A DNA stretch of 64,000 bases from Nissolia schottii (GCA_003254905.1 QANU01098975.1:687138-751137); one strand, 5' to 3'. Counted from the stretch's first letter, positions 47,253-59,244 are shown. Notes: a model not told the origin generated them from the sequence alone. Made by a program: numbers and translations.

Positions 47253-49922
47253 TTCTACATGGTATCAAAGCTCGATTTGAACCATCACAAAACACCTCTT
47301 TGTCCCATGGCTGACAAGAGTGAAACCCAAGGAGGAGGAGCTAAGCTGGAGACTGGCAGTGTTGTCCTAGTCAGTCCCCCAGAGGCAACCAACCTTCCTA
47401 TAACAGGTCACAAACTGAATTGCCAAAACTACACCCAATAACAGAAAAAAATCCAGACCTTGGTGTTAACTGTGCAGAAAGGGAGGCCACACCAACGAGA
47501 CATGTTGGTTCCTCACTGGGAGACCAGCTGATGGTAAACTCAGAGGCAGAGAAACCAGAGGCAACACAGCATCCTTCCATGCATGGGGAGAGGACACCTC
47601 AGGAAAAGTTGCACCTAAAGTCAGTCCATTCAGCAAGGAACAGATGGACATGCTGCAGAAACTCTTCCAACAAACCATAAAACCAGGAAGCACCAGCAGT
47701 ACTACCTCTTTAGCACAAAAAGGTAACTTCTTAACTGCTTTATCAACATGCAAAGGAAGGACATCAGATTGGATAGTGGATGCAGGGGCTTCAGACCACA
47801 TGACGGGGGATATTAATACTTTCAGCAAAGTATTACCCTTATCATGGAAATTCCACAGTCCGAACTGCAGATGGTTCTCATTCTAAAATGGTTGGTAAAG
47901 GATTAGTACTTGTGTCTAAGGACATCATCCTAAAAGATNTAATACTTTCAGCAAGTATTACCCTTATCATGGGAATTCCACAGTCCGAACTGCAGATGGT
48001 TCTCATTCTAAAATGGTTGGTAAAGGATTAGTACTTGTGTCTAAGGACATCATCCTAAAAGATGTTCTCCATGTCCCTAAACTTGATTGTAATTTGCTGT
48101 CCATNNNNNNNNNNNNNNNNNNNNNNNNNNNNNNNNNNNNNNNNNNNNNNNNNNNNNNNNNNNNNNNNNNNNNNNNNNNNNNNNNNNNNNNNNNNNNNNN
48201 NNNNNNNNNNNNNNNNNNNNNNNNNNNNNNNNNNNNNNNNNNNNNNNNNNNNNNNNNNNNNNNNNNNNNNNNNNNNNNNNNNNNNNNNNNNNNNAATTCC
48301 ACAGTCCGAACTGCAGATGGTTCTCATTCTAAAATGGTTGGTAAAGGATTAGTACTTGTGTCTAAGGACATCATCCTAAAAGATGTTCTCCATGTCCCTA
48401 AACTTGATTGTAATTTGCTGTCCATTAGCAAACTTGACATCATGAATGCCTTCCTAAATGGCGAGTTGGAAGAAGAAGTCTACATAAACATTCCTCCTAG
48501 ACTGGAAACAAAAAAGCCAGCGGCCAAAGTGTGCAGATTACGCAAGTCCTTATATGGCCTCAAGCAATCACCTCGGGCATGGTTTGAAAGGCTAACTCAC
48601 GTGGTCAAAGGAAATGGTTTTATTCAGTGTCAAACAAATCACACAATGTTTGTCAAACACTCTTTAGAGGGAAAAACAACATTGTTCATTATGTATGTTG
48701 ACGACATAGTCATCACAAGTGGCGACAATGAAGAAACCGAACAACTCAAGAGGCTCTTGGCTAAGGAATTTGAAGTGAAGGACCTAGCAAAACTGAAGTA
48801 CTTCCAAGGAATGGAGGTAGCTCGTTCAAGAGATGGAATTTCCATGTCTCAAAGAAAGTATACCATAGACCTCTTGAAGGAAACAGGTACGATGGGATGT
48901 AAGCCTGTTGACACCCCAATGAATTCAATCAAGAAAAGTGGGCTAGAAGAAGAAAGCCCTCCAACCGACAAGGACAGGTACCAAAGACTTAAGAGAAAAC
49001 TGATTTATTTATAACTTACACAAGACCTGATATTGGCTTTGCTGCGAGCACGGCAAGTCGGTATATGAATAATCCCACTGAGTATCACATGAAGGCGGTA
49101 AACCGAATACTCCAATACCTAAAGGGAACTCCAGGGAGAGGACTACACTTAGCTAGGAATTCTAACAAAGGCATTGAGGTGTACACTGACGCAGATTGGG
49201 CAGGGTCAATTACAGATCGAAAGTCCACCACAGGTTATTGCTCCTATGTTTGGGGAAATTTGGTCACATGGAGGAGTAAAAAGCAATCGGTAGTTGGAAG
49301 GAGCAGCGCTGAAGCAGAGTTTAGAGCATTGTCTCATGGCATTTGTGAAGGGATATGGCTCCAAAGAATGCTTAAGGAGCTTAAAATCTCCTCAGACTAC
49401 CCTATGAAGGTTCTATGTGATAACAAAGCTGCCATTAGCATTGCCAAAAATCTGGTTCATCATGATAGAACCAAACGTGTGGAAATTGATCGTCACTTTA
49501 TAAAAGAAAAGATCAAAGTGGGTCGCTAGTCTAGAATGCACACCATCAAGTCAACAAACCGCTGATATTCTAACTAAAGGCCTTCCCAAGAGTGCTTACA
49601 AGACTTTAAGATCCAATCTAGGTATGGTAGACATCTACCACCCAGCTTGAGGGAGAGTGTTGGTAATCAAGCATCTATTTTAGGAAAGAATATTCCGCTT
49701 TTAATCCTTTGACTTGTACAGATTAGGAGAAATTAAATCTTTCCTTTCTTAGGTAGTTGATATATGTAATTATTCTTTCCATTTAAGAGAAGATAATTTC
49801 CTCCTTTAATTTAGGGATAGGACCAGATTCATAGCTGCTCCTCAAGCCTATTTATTTGGCCTTCTGTAACCTCTTTTAAGATATAGAAAATACATTTCGT
49901 GACGGTTGCCTGCCTTCGATCA
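47253..49922 (+). repeat. Second, near-identical copy of the Copia derivative (probable assembly duplicate)
   Basis: It starts at TTCTACATGGTATC after a single N (47252) and repeats the element with the same in-frame deletion and the same stops. It contains a further N (47939) followed by a short re-duplication, and a 190-N gap (48105-48294). From the gap onward it matches copy 1 at a constant offset of 2671 bp. The gag part differs slightly from copy 1 (SPPEATNLPITGHKLN intact), so it may be a true second element collapsed by the assembler. Confidence 0.8.
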
Positions 49923-49923
49923 N

Positions 49924-51433
49924 TTCTACATGGTATCAAAGCTCGATTTGAACCATCACAAAACACCTCTTTGTCCCATGGCTGACAAGAGTGAAACCCA
50001 AGGAGGAGGAGCTAAGCTGGAGACTGGCAGTGTTGTCCTAGTCAGTCCCCCAGAGGCAACCAACCTTCCTATAACAGGTCACAAACTGAATTGCCAAAAC
50101 TACACCCAATAACAGAAAAAAATCCAGACCTTGGTGTTAACTGTGCAGAAAGGGAGGCCACACCAACGAGACATGTTGGTTCCTCACTGGGAGACCAGCT
50201 GATGGTAAACTCAGAGGCAGAGAAACCAGAGGCAACACAGCATCCTTCCATGCATGGGGAGAGGACACCTCAGGAAAAGTTGCACCTAAAGTCAGTCCAT
50301 TCAGCAAGGAACAGATGGACATGCTGCAGAAACTCTTCCAACAAACCATAAAACCAGGAAGCACCAGCAGTACTACCTCTTTAGCACAAAAAGGTAACTT
50401 CTTAACTGCTTTATCAACATGCAAAGGAAGGACATCAGATTGGATAGTGGATGCAGGGGCTTCAGACCACATGACGGGGGATATTAATACTTTCAGCAAA
50501 GTATTACCCTTATCATGGAAATTCCACAGTCCGAACTGCAGATGGTTCTCATTCTAAAATGGTTGGTAAAGGATTAGTACTTGTGTCTAAGGACATCATC
50601 CTAAAAGATNTAATACTTTCAGCAAGTATTACCCTTATCATGGGAATTCCACAGTCCGAACTGCAGATGGTTCTCATTCTAAAATGGTTGGTAAAGGATT
50701 AGTACTTGTGTCTAAGGACATCATCCTAAAAGATGTTCTCCATGTCCCTAAACTTGATTGTAATTTGCTGTCCATNACATGGAGGAGTAAAAAGCAATCG
50801 GTAGTTGGAAGGAGCAGCGCTGAAGCAGAGTTTAGAGCATTGTCTCATGGCATTTGTGAAGGGATATGGCTCCAAAGAATGCTTAAGGAGCTTAAAATCT
50901 CCTCAGACTACCCTATGAAGGTTCTATGTGATAACAAAGCTGCCATTAGCATTGCCAAAAATCTGGTTCATCATGATAGAACCAAACGTGTGGAAATTGA
51001 TCGTCACTTTATAAAAGAAAAGATCAAAGTGGGTCGCTAGTCTAGAATGCACACCATCAAGTCAACAAACCGCTGATATTCTAACTAAAGGCCTTCCCAA
51101 GAGTGCTTACAAGACTTTAAGATCCAATCTAGGTATGGTAGACATCTACCACCCAGCTTGAGGGAGAGTGTTGGTAATCAAGCATCTATTTTAGGAAAGA
51201 ATATTCCGCTTTTAATCCTTTGACTTGTACAGATTAGGAGAAATTAAATCTTTCCTTTCTTAGGTAGTTGATATATGTAATTATTCTTTCCATTTAAGAG
51301 AAGATAATTTCCTCCTTTAATTTAGGGATAGGACCAGATTCATAGCTGCTCCTCAAGCCTATTTATTTGGCCTTCTGTAACCTCTTTTAAGATATAGAAA
51401 ATACATTTCGTGACGGTTGCCTGCCTTCGATCA
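49924..51433 (+). repeat. Third copy, internally collapsed
   Basis: It repeats 47253-48104 at an offset of 2671 bp, including the N at 50610, then a single N (50776) joins the protease region directly to RNase H (TWRSKKQSVVGRSSAEAEF). The 3' LTR is at 51169-51408. The join at N is an assembly event, not a biological fusion. Confidence 0.8.
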
Positions 51434-52143
51434 CCTTCGTCATCCCCCACTGACCCACTCTGGTCACCATCTCCGTGGTCACACAAGCTCTCGCAATGAA
51501 AATTGCTCCATCTCCTCTGTTGTCTCCTTCACTTTGCCATCCTAAGACTGCCATGGAAACGATTGCGCAAGTCTCTGCTCCCCATGGCCTACAGAACAGT
51601 CGTCTGCCCCTTGCCCATTCGTCTTTTGCTCCTTCAGAGGCTCCTTAACCACAGATTTGTCCATCGATTTGGTCATTCTTCCATCCTTCTAAACTTATCG
51701 AATGACCTTCCTCGTTTAGATTTTCCTTCCTTGTCACTTTGGAGTCCACTTTCTCAGCCATCTTCCTGGGTGGTACCACTCTAATCACCATCTCCATCTT
51801 CCTACAATCTTTGTGATGAAGTTGGGGTCAACTCTTCCACGATGAATTCTAATCCCCTCATAAGGTGGCTTGCTCAACTTAAGTCCTCCATATGCCTTAG
51901 TGAGACTTGTGATTGTGATTGCTTGCAATGGTGCCTTCTCCAGTGGTAGTCCCTTCCATCCGATCTACTTGCGTAGCAAGCTTGCAGTAGTTCCTCACGC
52001 TCCTCACCATGTGTTATGTTCTCCAGAGCAGCATTCACTCCTTGCAGCTTCCTGTTAAACTCTTCCACCTTAGCTTCCATCGCAGCAATGTTAGTTGTAA
52101 CAACCATCCATGGGCTCCCCAAAAGAGGAGCTCTAATACCAAT
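51434..52143 (-). pseudogene. Gypsy gag 5' region, decayed
   Basis: On minus, after the primer-binding site TGGTATTAGAGC (52141-52130), the frame reads MEAKVEEFNRKLQGVNAALE then NITHGEEREELLQACY, a coiled-coil-like gag start, followed by stops. It is oriented opposite to the Gypsy pol remnant at 42.96-44.64 kb, so the two flank the Copia derivative head to head. Confidence 0.5.
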
Positions 52144-52467
52144 TGTAAGAACAGGTATCTAATGGACCAGGAAAATATGAATAATCGTTGTATATTGCTA
52201 CAGAACTGGTATCCCAGTGGAATATCATCCCCAGCAAGTAAAATCAGAGTGAATTACAGTAAGAAATGCAAAAGCAAAACAATGTAGAGAACCAATCTTG
52301 GGTATTATAGGGGCCCTTCACCCTTCTTTCCTCTACTCACAAAATGGCCTAATCCTTCTCTTTTCCCCAACTGGATATACTAGCCAAACCTGACGGAATC
52401 AATGCACAATCCCTTTTTGTTCAACTTCTGGAAAATGGACTACTTACATATTACCTATATTCTGACA
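52144..52467 (-). repeat. 5' LTR of the minus-strand Gypsy remnant
   Basis: On minus it starts TGTCAGAATATAGG and ends TTCTTACA, two bases before the primer-binding site; 324 bp. No partner LTR in the window. Confidence 0.6.
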
Positions 52468-52495
52468 TAACTCAAGGTCCTTCAGAAATATTTAA

Positions 52496-53431
52496 GGCCT
52501 TGTTTGGTACATTGTATAGGATAAAATCGATAGTATTACACATGATAGTAACAATTATGATCATATAGTATAGGAAATACATCGTATATGTTTTATACTA
52601 TCCGGTGTTTGGTTTACAAATGTATAATTTCCAATCCTATTTTCTTTGGGATAAAAATGAGTAGTTGCTTATTTTCTTTCTTCTTTTTTATTTTCAATTT
52701 TGCTTATCCTGTAATTTTGGGTGTGAATTTGGTAGAACACACGTGAAGAAACAACAACAACAACAAAAACAACAAAAAAGAAGAATCCACATTGAAAAGA
52801 TTAGGAAGAAAGAACAAGAATTAATATCCTTTGGAGCAAAACCAATGATTTGGTTATTAAGAAAATTGTGTTTGGCTATATGAAATTTGCAAACCCCATA
52901 TATGCTTAGAAACGGAGACAAATTCAAAAGTATATTTTTCATTTGTGAAAAATCAATCAATTGAAACTGCGGATGTACAATTAGCAAATCATCAACAAGA
53001 AAGTAGAAAAACTAAGAAGTGAGCGGTGGAAAAAAATATACAAAGTGATGGAAAAAACAAGACATCTACTTGAACTGTAAATTGGTGGTGAGCAGCATTG
53101 ACAACAATGGCCAGCAATGACGGTGGTAGGCGGCAGTGATGGCGGTGGGCAATGGTGACGGCAGTGGGCAATGGACAATGGGTGGAGGGTGGGAGGAGAT
53201 AACATGAATAGTGAATATTAGGATTAAATTTAGATCGGAAAACATAACTAATACTATCAGGTGTAATCAAGCCTCTTGAGACCTGATAACTTAATATGAC
53301 AATTGTAGGATAAAAATGGTTAGACCAGATAACTCTATATTATCATGTGTTTTTACCAAACACATGTTAAAAATTAATTTTGTAATTTTAACTAATACTA
53401 TCATGCCTTATCCTGTGTAACAAACAGGGCC
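52496..53431. mobile_element. PIF/Harbinger-like non-autonomous transposon, TSD TAA
   Basis: Ends GGCCTTGTTTGGTACATTG and, reversed, GGCCCTGTTTGTTACACAGG form imperfect inverted repeats of about 40 bp that continue through GGATAA...GATAGTATTA. TAA lies on both sides (52493-52495, 53432-53434). The 936-bp interior has no transposase; one segment (~53080-53190) is a purine-rich GGTGG-type stretch. Confidence 0.85.
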
Positions 53432-53434
53432 TAA

Positions 53435-54065
53435 GTTGACAGGTAAAAACATCTAAGTATGCCTGCCCTACGGACCAAGTGGCAAAGGTAAATGTGCTAT
53501 TAATTCAAAATTAAGGTTATATGCCAGAAACCATGTCAAATCAGTTAGTTGATTGATTTTTATTCAATATATGCTCCAGTTTTCACTTTGAATAAAGCAA
53601 TGTGAATCTAATTGCACAATTACCGTCATTCCGCTTCAGTTATAAGATATTAGCTAGTGAAGCTCTTCTGAGCAATAAACTAAGCCAAACTCATAGACCA
53701 CTAGTTTCTCACATTGACATCATAGACCCATGGTTCCTACACTAAATCCAACACTGCACTAATCAATCCTTGGCTCACAAGTAGCCACAGTCTAAAAACA
53801 TCAAATGGAAAGTAAACCTAGCATATGAGTCACCCAATTGCTCGATGCCTCAAACAGAACATAGAAATAAATTGGCAATGAAGTAACAGATCCTTAACCA
53901 TAGACTATAGTTTCAGAAAGTAAAGGAAAGCCCATGTTTATGAAGAACTACAACAGCGCAAAGAGGAGGTAATGGCGAAACGAAAAATGGCACAATCAAG
54001 CAAATCAGATGGATACAGAAAATAACATCAGAATCCTTGATGCAAGTAACACACTCACTTTATGA
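53435..54065. other. 3' flank of the F-box gene, no other gene seen
   Basis: Non-coding, moderately AT-rich; probably contains the 3' untranslated region of the minus-strand F-box gene. Confidence 0.4.
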
Positions 54066-55223
54066 TCAATGCAATCCAACCCAATCTGGGGGTGGCCAGA
54101 ACAGCTTGGAAAAGCTCGGAGAATCAGACAACTGCGAGATCCTCCCTTCATCCAAGTGAAAAACACCCAACCCGCTCTCCAGCGCATTGACATTGAAAGT
54201 GTCATCCCTGAAAACCACGCAATCCCCTTTGTCAACGCCCAGATCCGACGCCGAAGCCGAGAACGCGCAATCGTCCCCGACGAACAGGACCCTGTGGCCC
54301 AGACTCGCCACCTCCACCCACCTCCTCTCCTCTTCCTCTAACCTGTGCAACTCGAACTTCACGGCCCTCTCGCAGCCGAGCTCGTAGATCACGTCATCAT
54401 CCTCGTCGAAGGACTCCAGTTCGCAGAGATAATCGGAGGACAGGTACTTGTCCACCAGGTACAGCTCCCCCTCGCACGCAACCAGGAACTTCTTGTCGCC
54501 GCCGAACACCGCCTCCGCCGCCAGGCTCAGGCTCGAGTCCTCCAGCCCGACCGTCACCGTCCGGCCGGTGCAGTCGACGGCGAAGAGGCTCCCCTTGTGG
54601 ACGCAGACGTCGTCGTAAGGGGTCGGCATGTCGGGGATCACGGTCCAGTCCGGGTGACCCGATCGGAAGAGCGCCAGCTTCCCGGAGATGTGGATCGTGA
54701 GGAGGGCAAAAGCGTCTTTTCGAGAACCCAGCCAGGAGAAGACGACCTTCTCCATGTAGAGGGCGTTGAGGGAGCTGGGGCGGGTATCCGCGAGGATGAA
54801 CTCGCGGCCGATGTCGGAGACGGGGAGGTCGGTGAAATCCAGCAGGTGGCGGGAATGGGAAGGGGAAGGGGGAACGGTGGGCTGCTTGATTGGGAAGCGG
54901 GACAGAGGGTGGAAAAGGTGGGCCCGGCCGCGCGTGTCTCGGCCCATTTTGATCAACCAGGGATGTTGGTGCTGATGGGAGGAGGGTGGGGAGATGAGGA
55001 AGAGGGAGCGTTCGGAGAGGGAGAAGATGGATGGGGTTGTGGATGTGGGTTTGGTTGAGAAGAGGGGGACCTTGTGGGGGAGGTGGTGGTGGCTGGGGAT
55101 AGGGGAGGCGGAGGACCGCCATGAGGAGCACACGGATCGGAAGCGGAGGAGGTAGAAGGGGCTCTCTAGCTGCTCCGAGATTAGGCGGAGGAGTTCCTTT
55201 GGGAGTTCAGACCAGTCTGCCAT
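54066..55223 (-). CDS. F-box protein with DUF295 domain (SKIP23-like), single exon
   Basis: 385 residues from the ATG at 55223. Residues 1-40 form an F-box (MADWSELPKELLRLISEQLE, then PFYLLRFRSVCSSWRSSA), which binds SKP1 in an SCF ubiquitin ligase. The remainder fits the DUF295 beta-propeller-like region: HLFHPLSRFPIKQ (~136-148), KVVFSWLGS, FALLTIHISGKLALFRSG, the stretch WTVIPDMPTPYDDVCVHKG, FAVDCTGRTV, VEVASLGHRVLFVGDDCAFS, then KGDCVVFRDD with a C-terminal DGRISQLSDSP-like box. An in-frame upstream ATG (55319) would add 32 unconserved residues; MADWS is the family start. GC-rich relative to its surroundings. The gene looks intact; substrate unknown. Confidence 0.93.
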   Translation of the reverse strand: MADWSELPKELLRLISEQLESPFYLLRFRSVCSSWRSSASPIPSHHHLPHKVPLFSTKPTSTTPSIFSLSERSLFLISPPSSHQHQHPWLIKMGRDTRGRAHLFHPLSRFPIKQPTVPPSPSHSRHLLDFTDLPVSDIGREFILADTRPSSLNALYMEKVVFSWLGSRKDAFALLTIHISGKLALFRSGHPDWTVIPDMPTPYDDVCVHKGSLFAVDCTGRTVTVGLEDSSLSLAAEAVFGGDKKFLVACEGELYLVDKYLSSDYLCELESFDEDDDVIYELGCERAVKFELHRLEEEERRWVEVASLGHRVLFVGDDCAFSASASDLGVDKGDCVVFRDDTFNVNALESGLGVFHLDEGRISQLSDSPSFSKLFWPPPDWVGLH

Positions 55224-56486
55224 GGCTGCCGCTGATTTTTTTTTTTTTTTTCTGGGCGTAATAGCTCGCACGGTATTATACAACAGGTAAGCAAATAAAA
55301 TTTGAGAGTCCTGCTGCATTCACCCAAAACCATACAATATATACCTATGTTCCGTACTTATATACATAAAATTTATGTTTTAACTCTTATAATATTTGGG
55401 TATTTAGATTTATAATATTTGTGCACCATGATAATAAAGTTTGTGCATTATTACGTATAATGTTTGTGTATTTTTTAAATAAAGTTCAGATTGTAAAACA
55501 TTCTGATAATTTTATAATATTTGTGCATTCATACGTATAAAATTTGTGCATTTCTATTTATAGTGTTTGTGCATTTTTAAATAAAGTTCAGATTGTTTAT
55601 AACTTTGAGATATAGGTTTATAGTGTGGTACAAATAAATTTTGTATATGAATGCGCATGAAGTTTGTGCTTTAACGCATGTAATGTTTGTGCTTTTAATG
55701 CATTTAAGTTTGTGCTCTATTTTGGGAAACTGTATTGTATACGTATAATAATCATTAATTACCTAATTTGAATGGTGTATATATGAGTGTATTAAATTGA
55801 GTGCACACATGACATTTTTAAAAATTTTAATGGCTAAATTAAATCCCAAAAAGTATTTAAATTTAAATAAAAGGCCGCATCAACAAAATTGTTATTTATT
55901 CAAGAAATAAACTTTTCTATTTGCTTTTATCGGACACGATGAACTTAATTTCATTTGAACTACTGCATAGATGTTGTATGCTATTACAATAATTTGTTAT
56001 ATCTCGTATGTATTTTTCTGATTTAAGCATGACAAAGATGATCATTGGTCTATATTTGATACCATAAAACATTCTCAAGAAATTTAATTTTTCAAATTAA
56101 ACACAGTTGAATTCAATAAATACAACTTCATTATCAGATAAAATGATAAAATAGGGATGAAAAATACATCCAACTTCATCTTCCTACTAAGAAACTTATT
56201 ACGTGACCAAAATAAAGATAGATAACTATTATTAACAAAAGGTCAAGTACACTCAACCAGCAAGCCATAAAAACAAAAGATTTATCACTATAGATTCTAG
56301 CTTTAGAAGGGATCCCAAAGAATGTAGCATCAAACTACCTATATGCTATAGTTGCTTCTGCATGATGCTTCTACCCAAAAATATACTTCTTGGGTCAATG
56401 AAGATTATTTAGCCGTTGTTTAATAGCTACATATATGTTGTAGTTGTTTTTACCTGATGGTTCTACTTAATGCTTCTACCTGATGG
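55224..56486. other. AT-rich region with TTTGTGCATT repeats
   Basis: Upstream of the F-box gene. 55390-55730 carries about eight loose copies of AT(A/G)TTTGTGCATT, two of them in a repeated ~60-bp unit ending AAATAAAGTTCAGATTG. The same words occur at 63.3-64.0 kb. 55.75-56.28 kb is featureless; 56.34-56.49 kb has small repeats of GATGGTTCTAC. No gene seen. Confidence 0.5.
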
Positions 56487-58017
56487 TTATACTGGACCCA
56501 TGGTGGTTAGAACCTTCTTAGGACATCGCTTGTTCCCAAGAGTTCAGTTATGATCTTTAAACATTAAGTGATTACTTTCTAGTTATCTAAGGTTGTCCTA
56601 ACACTTAAGTGACAACTCTGTCCTCATGATGCACTTTAAGCATAAAACATAATCATATTCCAGGTTATACATAAATCACAAGGATAAGTGCTTGTTGGAA
56701 ACATGCGGCCCAAGATAGTTTTCATAAACGTTTATCCCCTGGCTCAGGTTAGCTTGGTGACCTAGAGTTCCCTGGGTTACTCAACACCCCCGAGAACTCC
56801 CGGGTCACTTAGTCACCCCTATACAGGTCTCCATGGGAAACCATGGTTTAGGCCGCTCAACGGTCCCTTGGGCAGCTCAGCGGTCCCTGACACCAATCAG
56901 GTCACAGAATCTCATTTAAAAATATCCCCCACCTTGTTCTTCAGGCCGCTCAGCGGTCCCTGAAGTCACCTAGGCCATAATTCAAATTTTAAAGCGTTTT
57001 AGGGGTTTCATTCCCTAGGCCGCTTAGCGCCCTGGGCATGACCTAGGGCTCCTCCTTTGTTTTCTTGATTTTCTTGCAACCCTTTCCCATGGCCACTTCT
57101 TAGGGCTTTTCCACAAGTTCCAACAACCATAATACAACATTATTTAGCTCAGAGAACATATCAAAATCATTTATACATCGTCAACCTAGCATAGCTAACA
57201 TAATATACAATAGTTCACAGAATCACACATAATCATAGATAAGTCACCAAGGAGGTGAGCAAGCTAAGTTTACCCACCTTCTTAGAGTCTTAGGGGATGG
57301 TTAGGAGGTGAGGCAAGGTTTCCCTGGATGTGTAACTTTCCTGGCTAATTTCCTGGTTTCGGCAACGTAACGACAGGGTTTCTGAACGGAACGAATTTTG
57401 AGCAGAGACTTGGAGATGAGAAAGTGAGGAAATGAAGAACCATGAGGGGCTATTTATAGGCCTAGGGCCAAAATGGTCTTGGCCATTTATGTCCACAAAA
57501 ATTAAATTGAAAAAGAAAAGGAAAAATAAATTAGAATTATGGATAATATTGCCTAGTCATCTTTGACTTTTGACCAAATACTTAGTCCATATTAGGAGAG
57601 AGAAAACGTAAGAGAGAGAGCAGATTTGCTTGGCCATGGGGCCCATTTCCCAGTCTGGTGTGATCGTGTCTTGTCGTATACTGTCCGGGTGATTCGTGTG
57701 CGGCTGTCCGAAAAATATTATGATGCCTCCGTCGGGATCTCCTAGTTGTGCTAGGGGCAATCTTAGGTTTATCCAATGTATTTGTGAATTTATTTTCATG
57801 CAAATGTTCTTTACCAGTACCTTTTATGTATGACTAAATTCTGGTGGCGAAAGGCGATAAATCCGGTGTCTGCGGATTCTCGTGAAATTGCAACCTATTG
57901 CCTTATTTGGTGTTTTTGGGAGATATAATGAGGATTTGTACTTCTAATCTAATTATATTACTTACCTATCTATTTATTATGTGAAATCTTTGTAAGGAGA
58001 AAAATCAGGATGTTACA
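56487..58017 (-). mobile_element. Gypsy-family LTR, 5'-side portion only
   Basis: Ends CAGGATGTTACA at 58017. Minus-strand TATA CTATAAATA at 57459-57451, ~560 bp from the sense start. It is homologous to the sense-start ~1.5 kb of the 58059-61265 LTR; the downstream part is missing on the left. Contains CGCTCAGCG motifs (56854-57029). Confidence 0.75.
56854..57029. repeat. CGCTCAGCG-type palindromes
   Basis: A pair 20 bp apart at 56854 (CGCTCAACG) and 56874 (AGCTCAGCG), then single copies near 56952 and 57021 (CGCTTAGCG). Confidence 0.8.
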
Positions 58018-58022
58018 TCATC

Positions 58023-58058
58023 GATTCTGAATCTTTAATTTTGTAATCCACTCCAATG
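58023..58058 (-). pseudogene. MULE transposase, short piece between two LTR insertions
   Basis: The minus strand reads GVDYKIKDSES in frame with the end of the piece at 61266, continuing the MuDR N-terminal pattern. It is separated from it by the solo LTR at 58059-61265 (TSD CAATG). Confidence 0.65.
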
Positions 58059-58444
58059 TGAAACACACCTACTAGTTATTTACGCTATAGTTGTAAATAC
58101 GCTACGTAGAGTTGTTTTCTACTCTGGTCGGGATTACTCATAGTCCCTATACTTTAAAAAAAATACTCTGTTTATGAAAGTATGGACCAATTTGAACATC
58201 GTTCTAGTATACTTATTGGTAGGTAATTTATAAGCCGCACGTGAATGAGCATATATGACAAGTGATATAGCGACATAGCATAATCACAATTCTTATGGGG
58301 TGTGTATCATCACAAGCGGAACATAATAAGTAAAGCACTTAGCTGGTCCCATGAAATGCAAATCAAATTAATACTATATATAATACAATTAGTTTCATAT
58401 TTACATTCAACTTGATACAAGAAAAGGGGTTGTAAGCCTCGCCG

Positions 58445-58878
58445 CTAGTCGTCCTCGAGATCTTCTTTAGGGTCTTCTTCTTCTTCTTCTTCTGACTCGG
58501 TCTCCATGGGGTCCTCCTCATCAGAATCATCGCTAGAGGGCGCTGGTGAGGCCAGAACTGGAGAATCGTCGCCGTACTCGACCTCTAGGGAAACTCGGGG
58601 ATCGAGGCAGGTCCCGGTAGGCTATGGAGGGTCCTGCCTTGGCGTCGTGAGAGAGCAGAGCTAGGCATCATCTGAAGAATGGGTTGACCCTCTTTCGCAG
58701 TCCTTGGCGGTAGCAGGACGACCGTGTGGGAGGTAGAGAATTTGGATCCACCTCGTCTTCTTTCTCGTAGCGTGGAGGCTCCTCGTCGTCATCTAGTATG
58801 ATAGGTGTAGCTGGCGTGGATCCTTGGTCCACGTGTGGTGAGGGGTTACGTACTCACATCGCTGTCATTTGACATCAT
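58445..58878 (-). pseudogene. LTR-encoded acidic-tail ORF, second copy
   Basis: The minus strand starts MMSNDSDVS, then (after a frameshift) STPATPIILDDDEEPPRYEK, EDEVDPNSLPP, RKRVNPFF, HDAKAGPSIAYRDLP, and ends SDDSDEEDPMETESEEEEEE then DPKEDLEDD and TAG. Motif order is the same as in 24439-24933. It has its own frameshift and a stop after RKRVNPFFR, so the lesions are independent. The acidic tail derives from a GAA/GAG-rich stretch (58468-58502). Confidence 0.65.
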
Positions 58879-59196
58879 AAGCGAGCGGGGTGAGAACCAT
58901 GTGCTCTCAGCGGTCATCTCTAAGGGTTTTCTATGTTTCTTTAGCTTGGTTATGAATCAAGCAGCTTAGGAGATCTCTAGGGTCATGCAAATCTACATTT
59001 CCTAGTGCATTTTTAGTCTTGCTATCCTAAATGGCTTTAGCTAAATTACTAGGTGACGGGAACATCTAATCTTTACCCTAGGGAATTAGGGTTACTTATC
59101 GAGCTTATTATTATTCGTCATTCTGCCCTTAGGGCATACTAGGGCTTACTTCCGGGCAATTAGTCTGGGCCCTTTTACCGTACATACCTTTACATG

Positions 59197-59204
<8 letters not shown>

Positions 59205-59241
<37 letters not shown>
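59205..59241. repeat. (AT)n microsatellite
   Basis: Pure AT tract inside the solo LTR. Confidence 0.9.

Positions 59242-59244
<3 letters not shown>

Noticed and set aside
50684-51040. Open frame joining Copia protease region to RNase H
   Set aside because: The join is at a single N (50776), so it is an assembly artefact.
44785-51430. Inverted 9-mer CAGGCAACC / GGTTGCCTG on the two sides of the Copia region
   Set aside because: It does not extend beyond nine bases, lies beyond a truncated 3' LTR end and across assembly joins; chance is the simplest reading.
54345-55131. Long open frames of 237 and 244 codons overlapping the F-box gene
   Set aside because: GC-rich shadow frames of the F-box coding sequence, without domain similarity.
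58468-58502. Microsatellite (GAA)n as sole origin of the acidic tail
   Set aside because: The homologous tail at 24.85-24.93 kb is acidic without a pure GAA run and shares flanking motifs, so the tail predates the local expansion.
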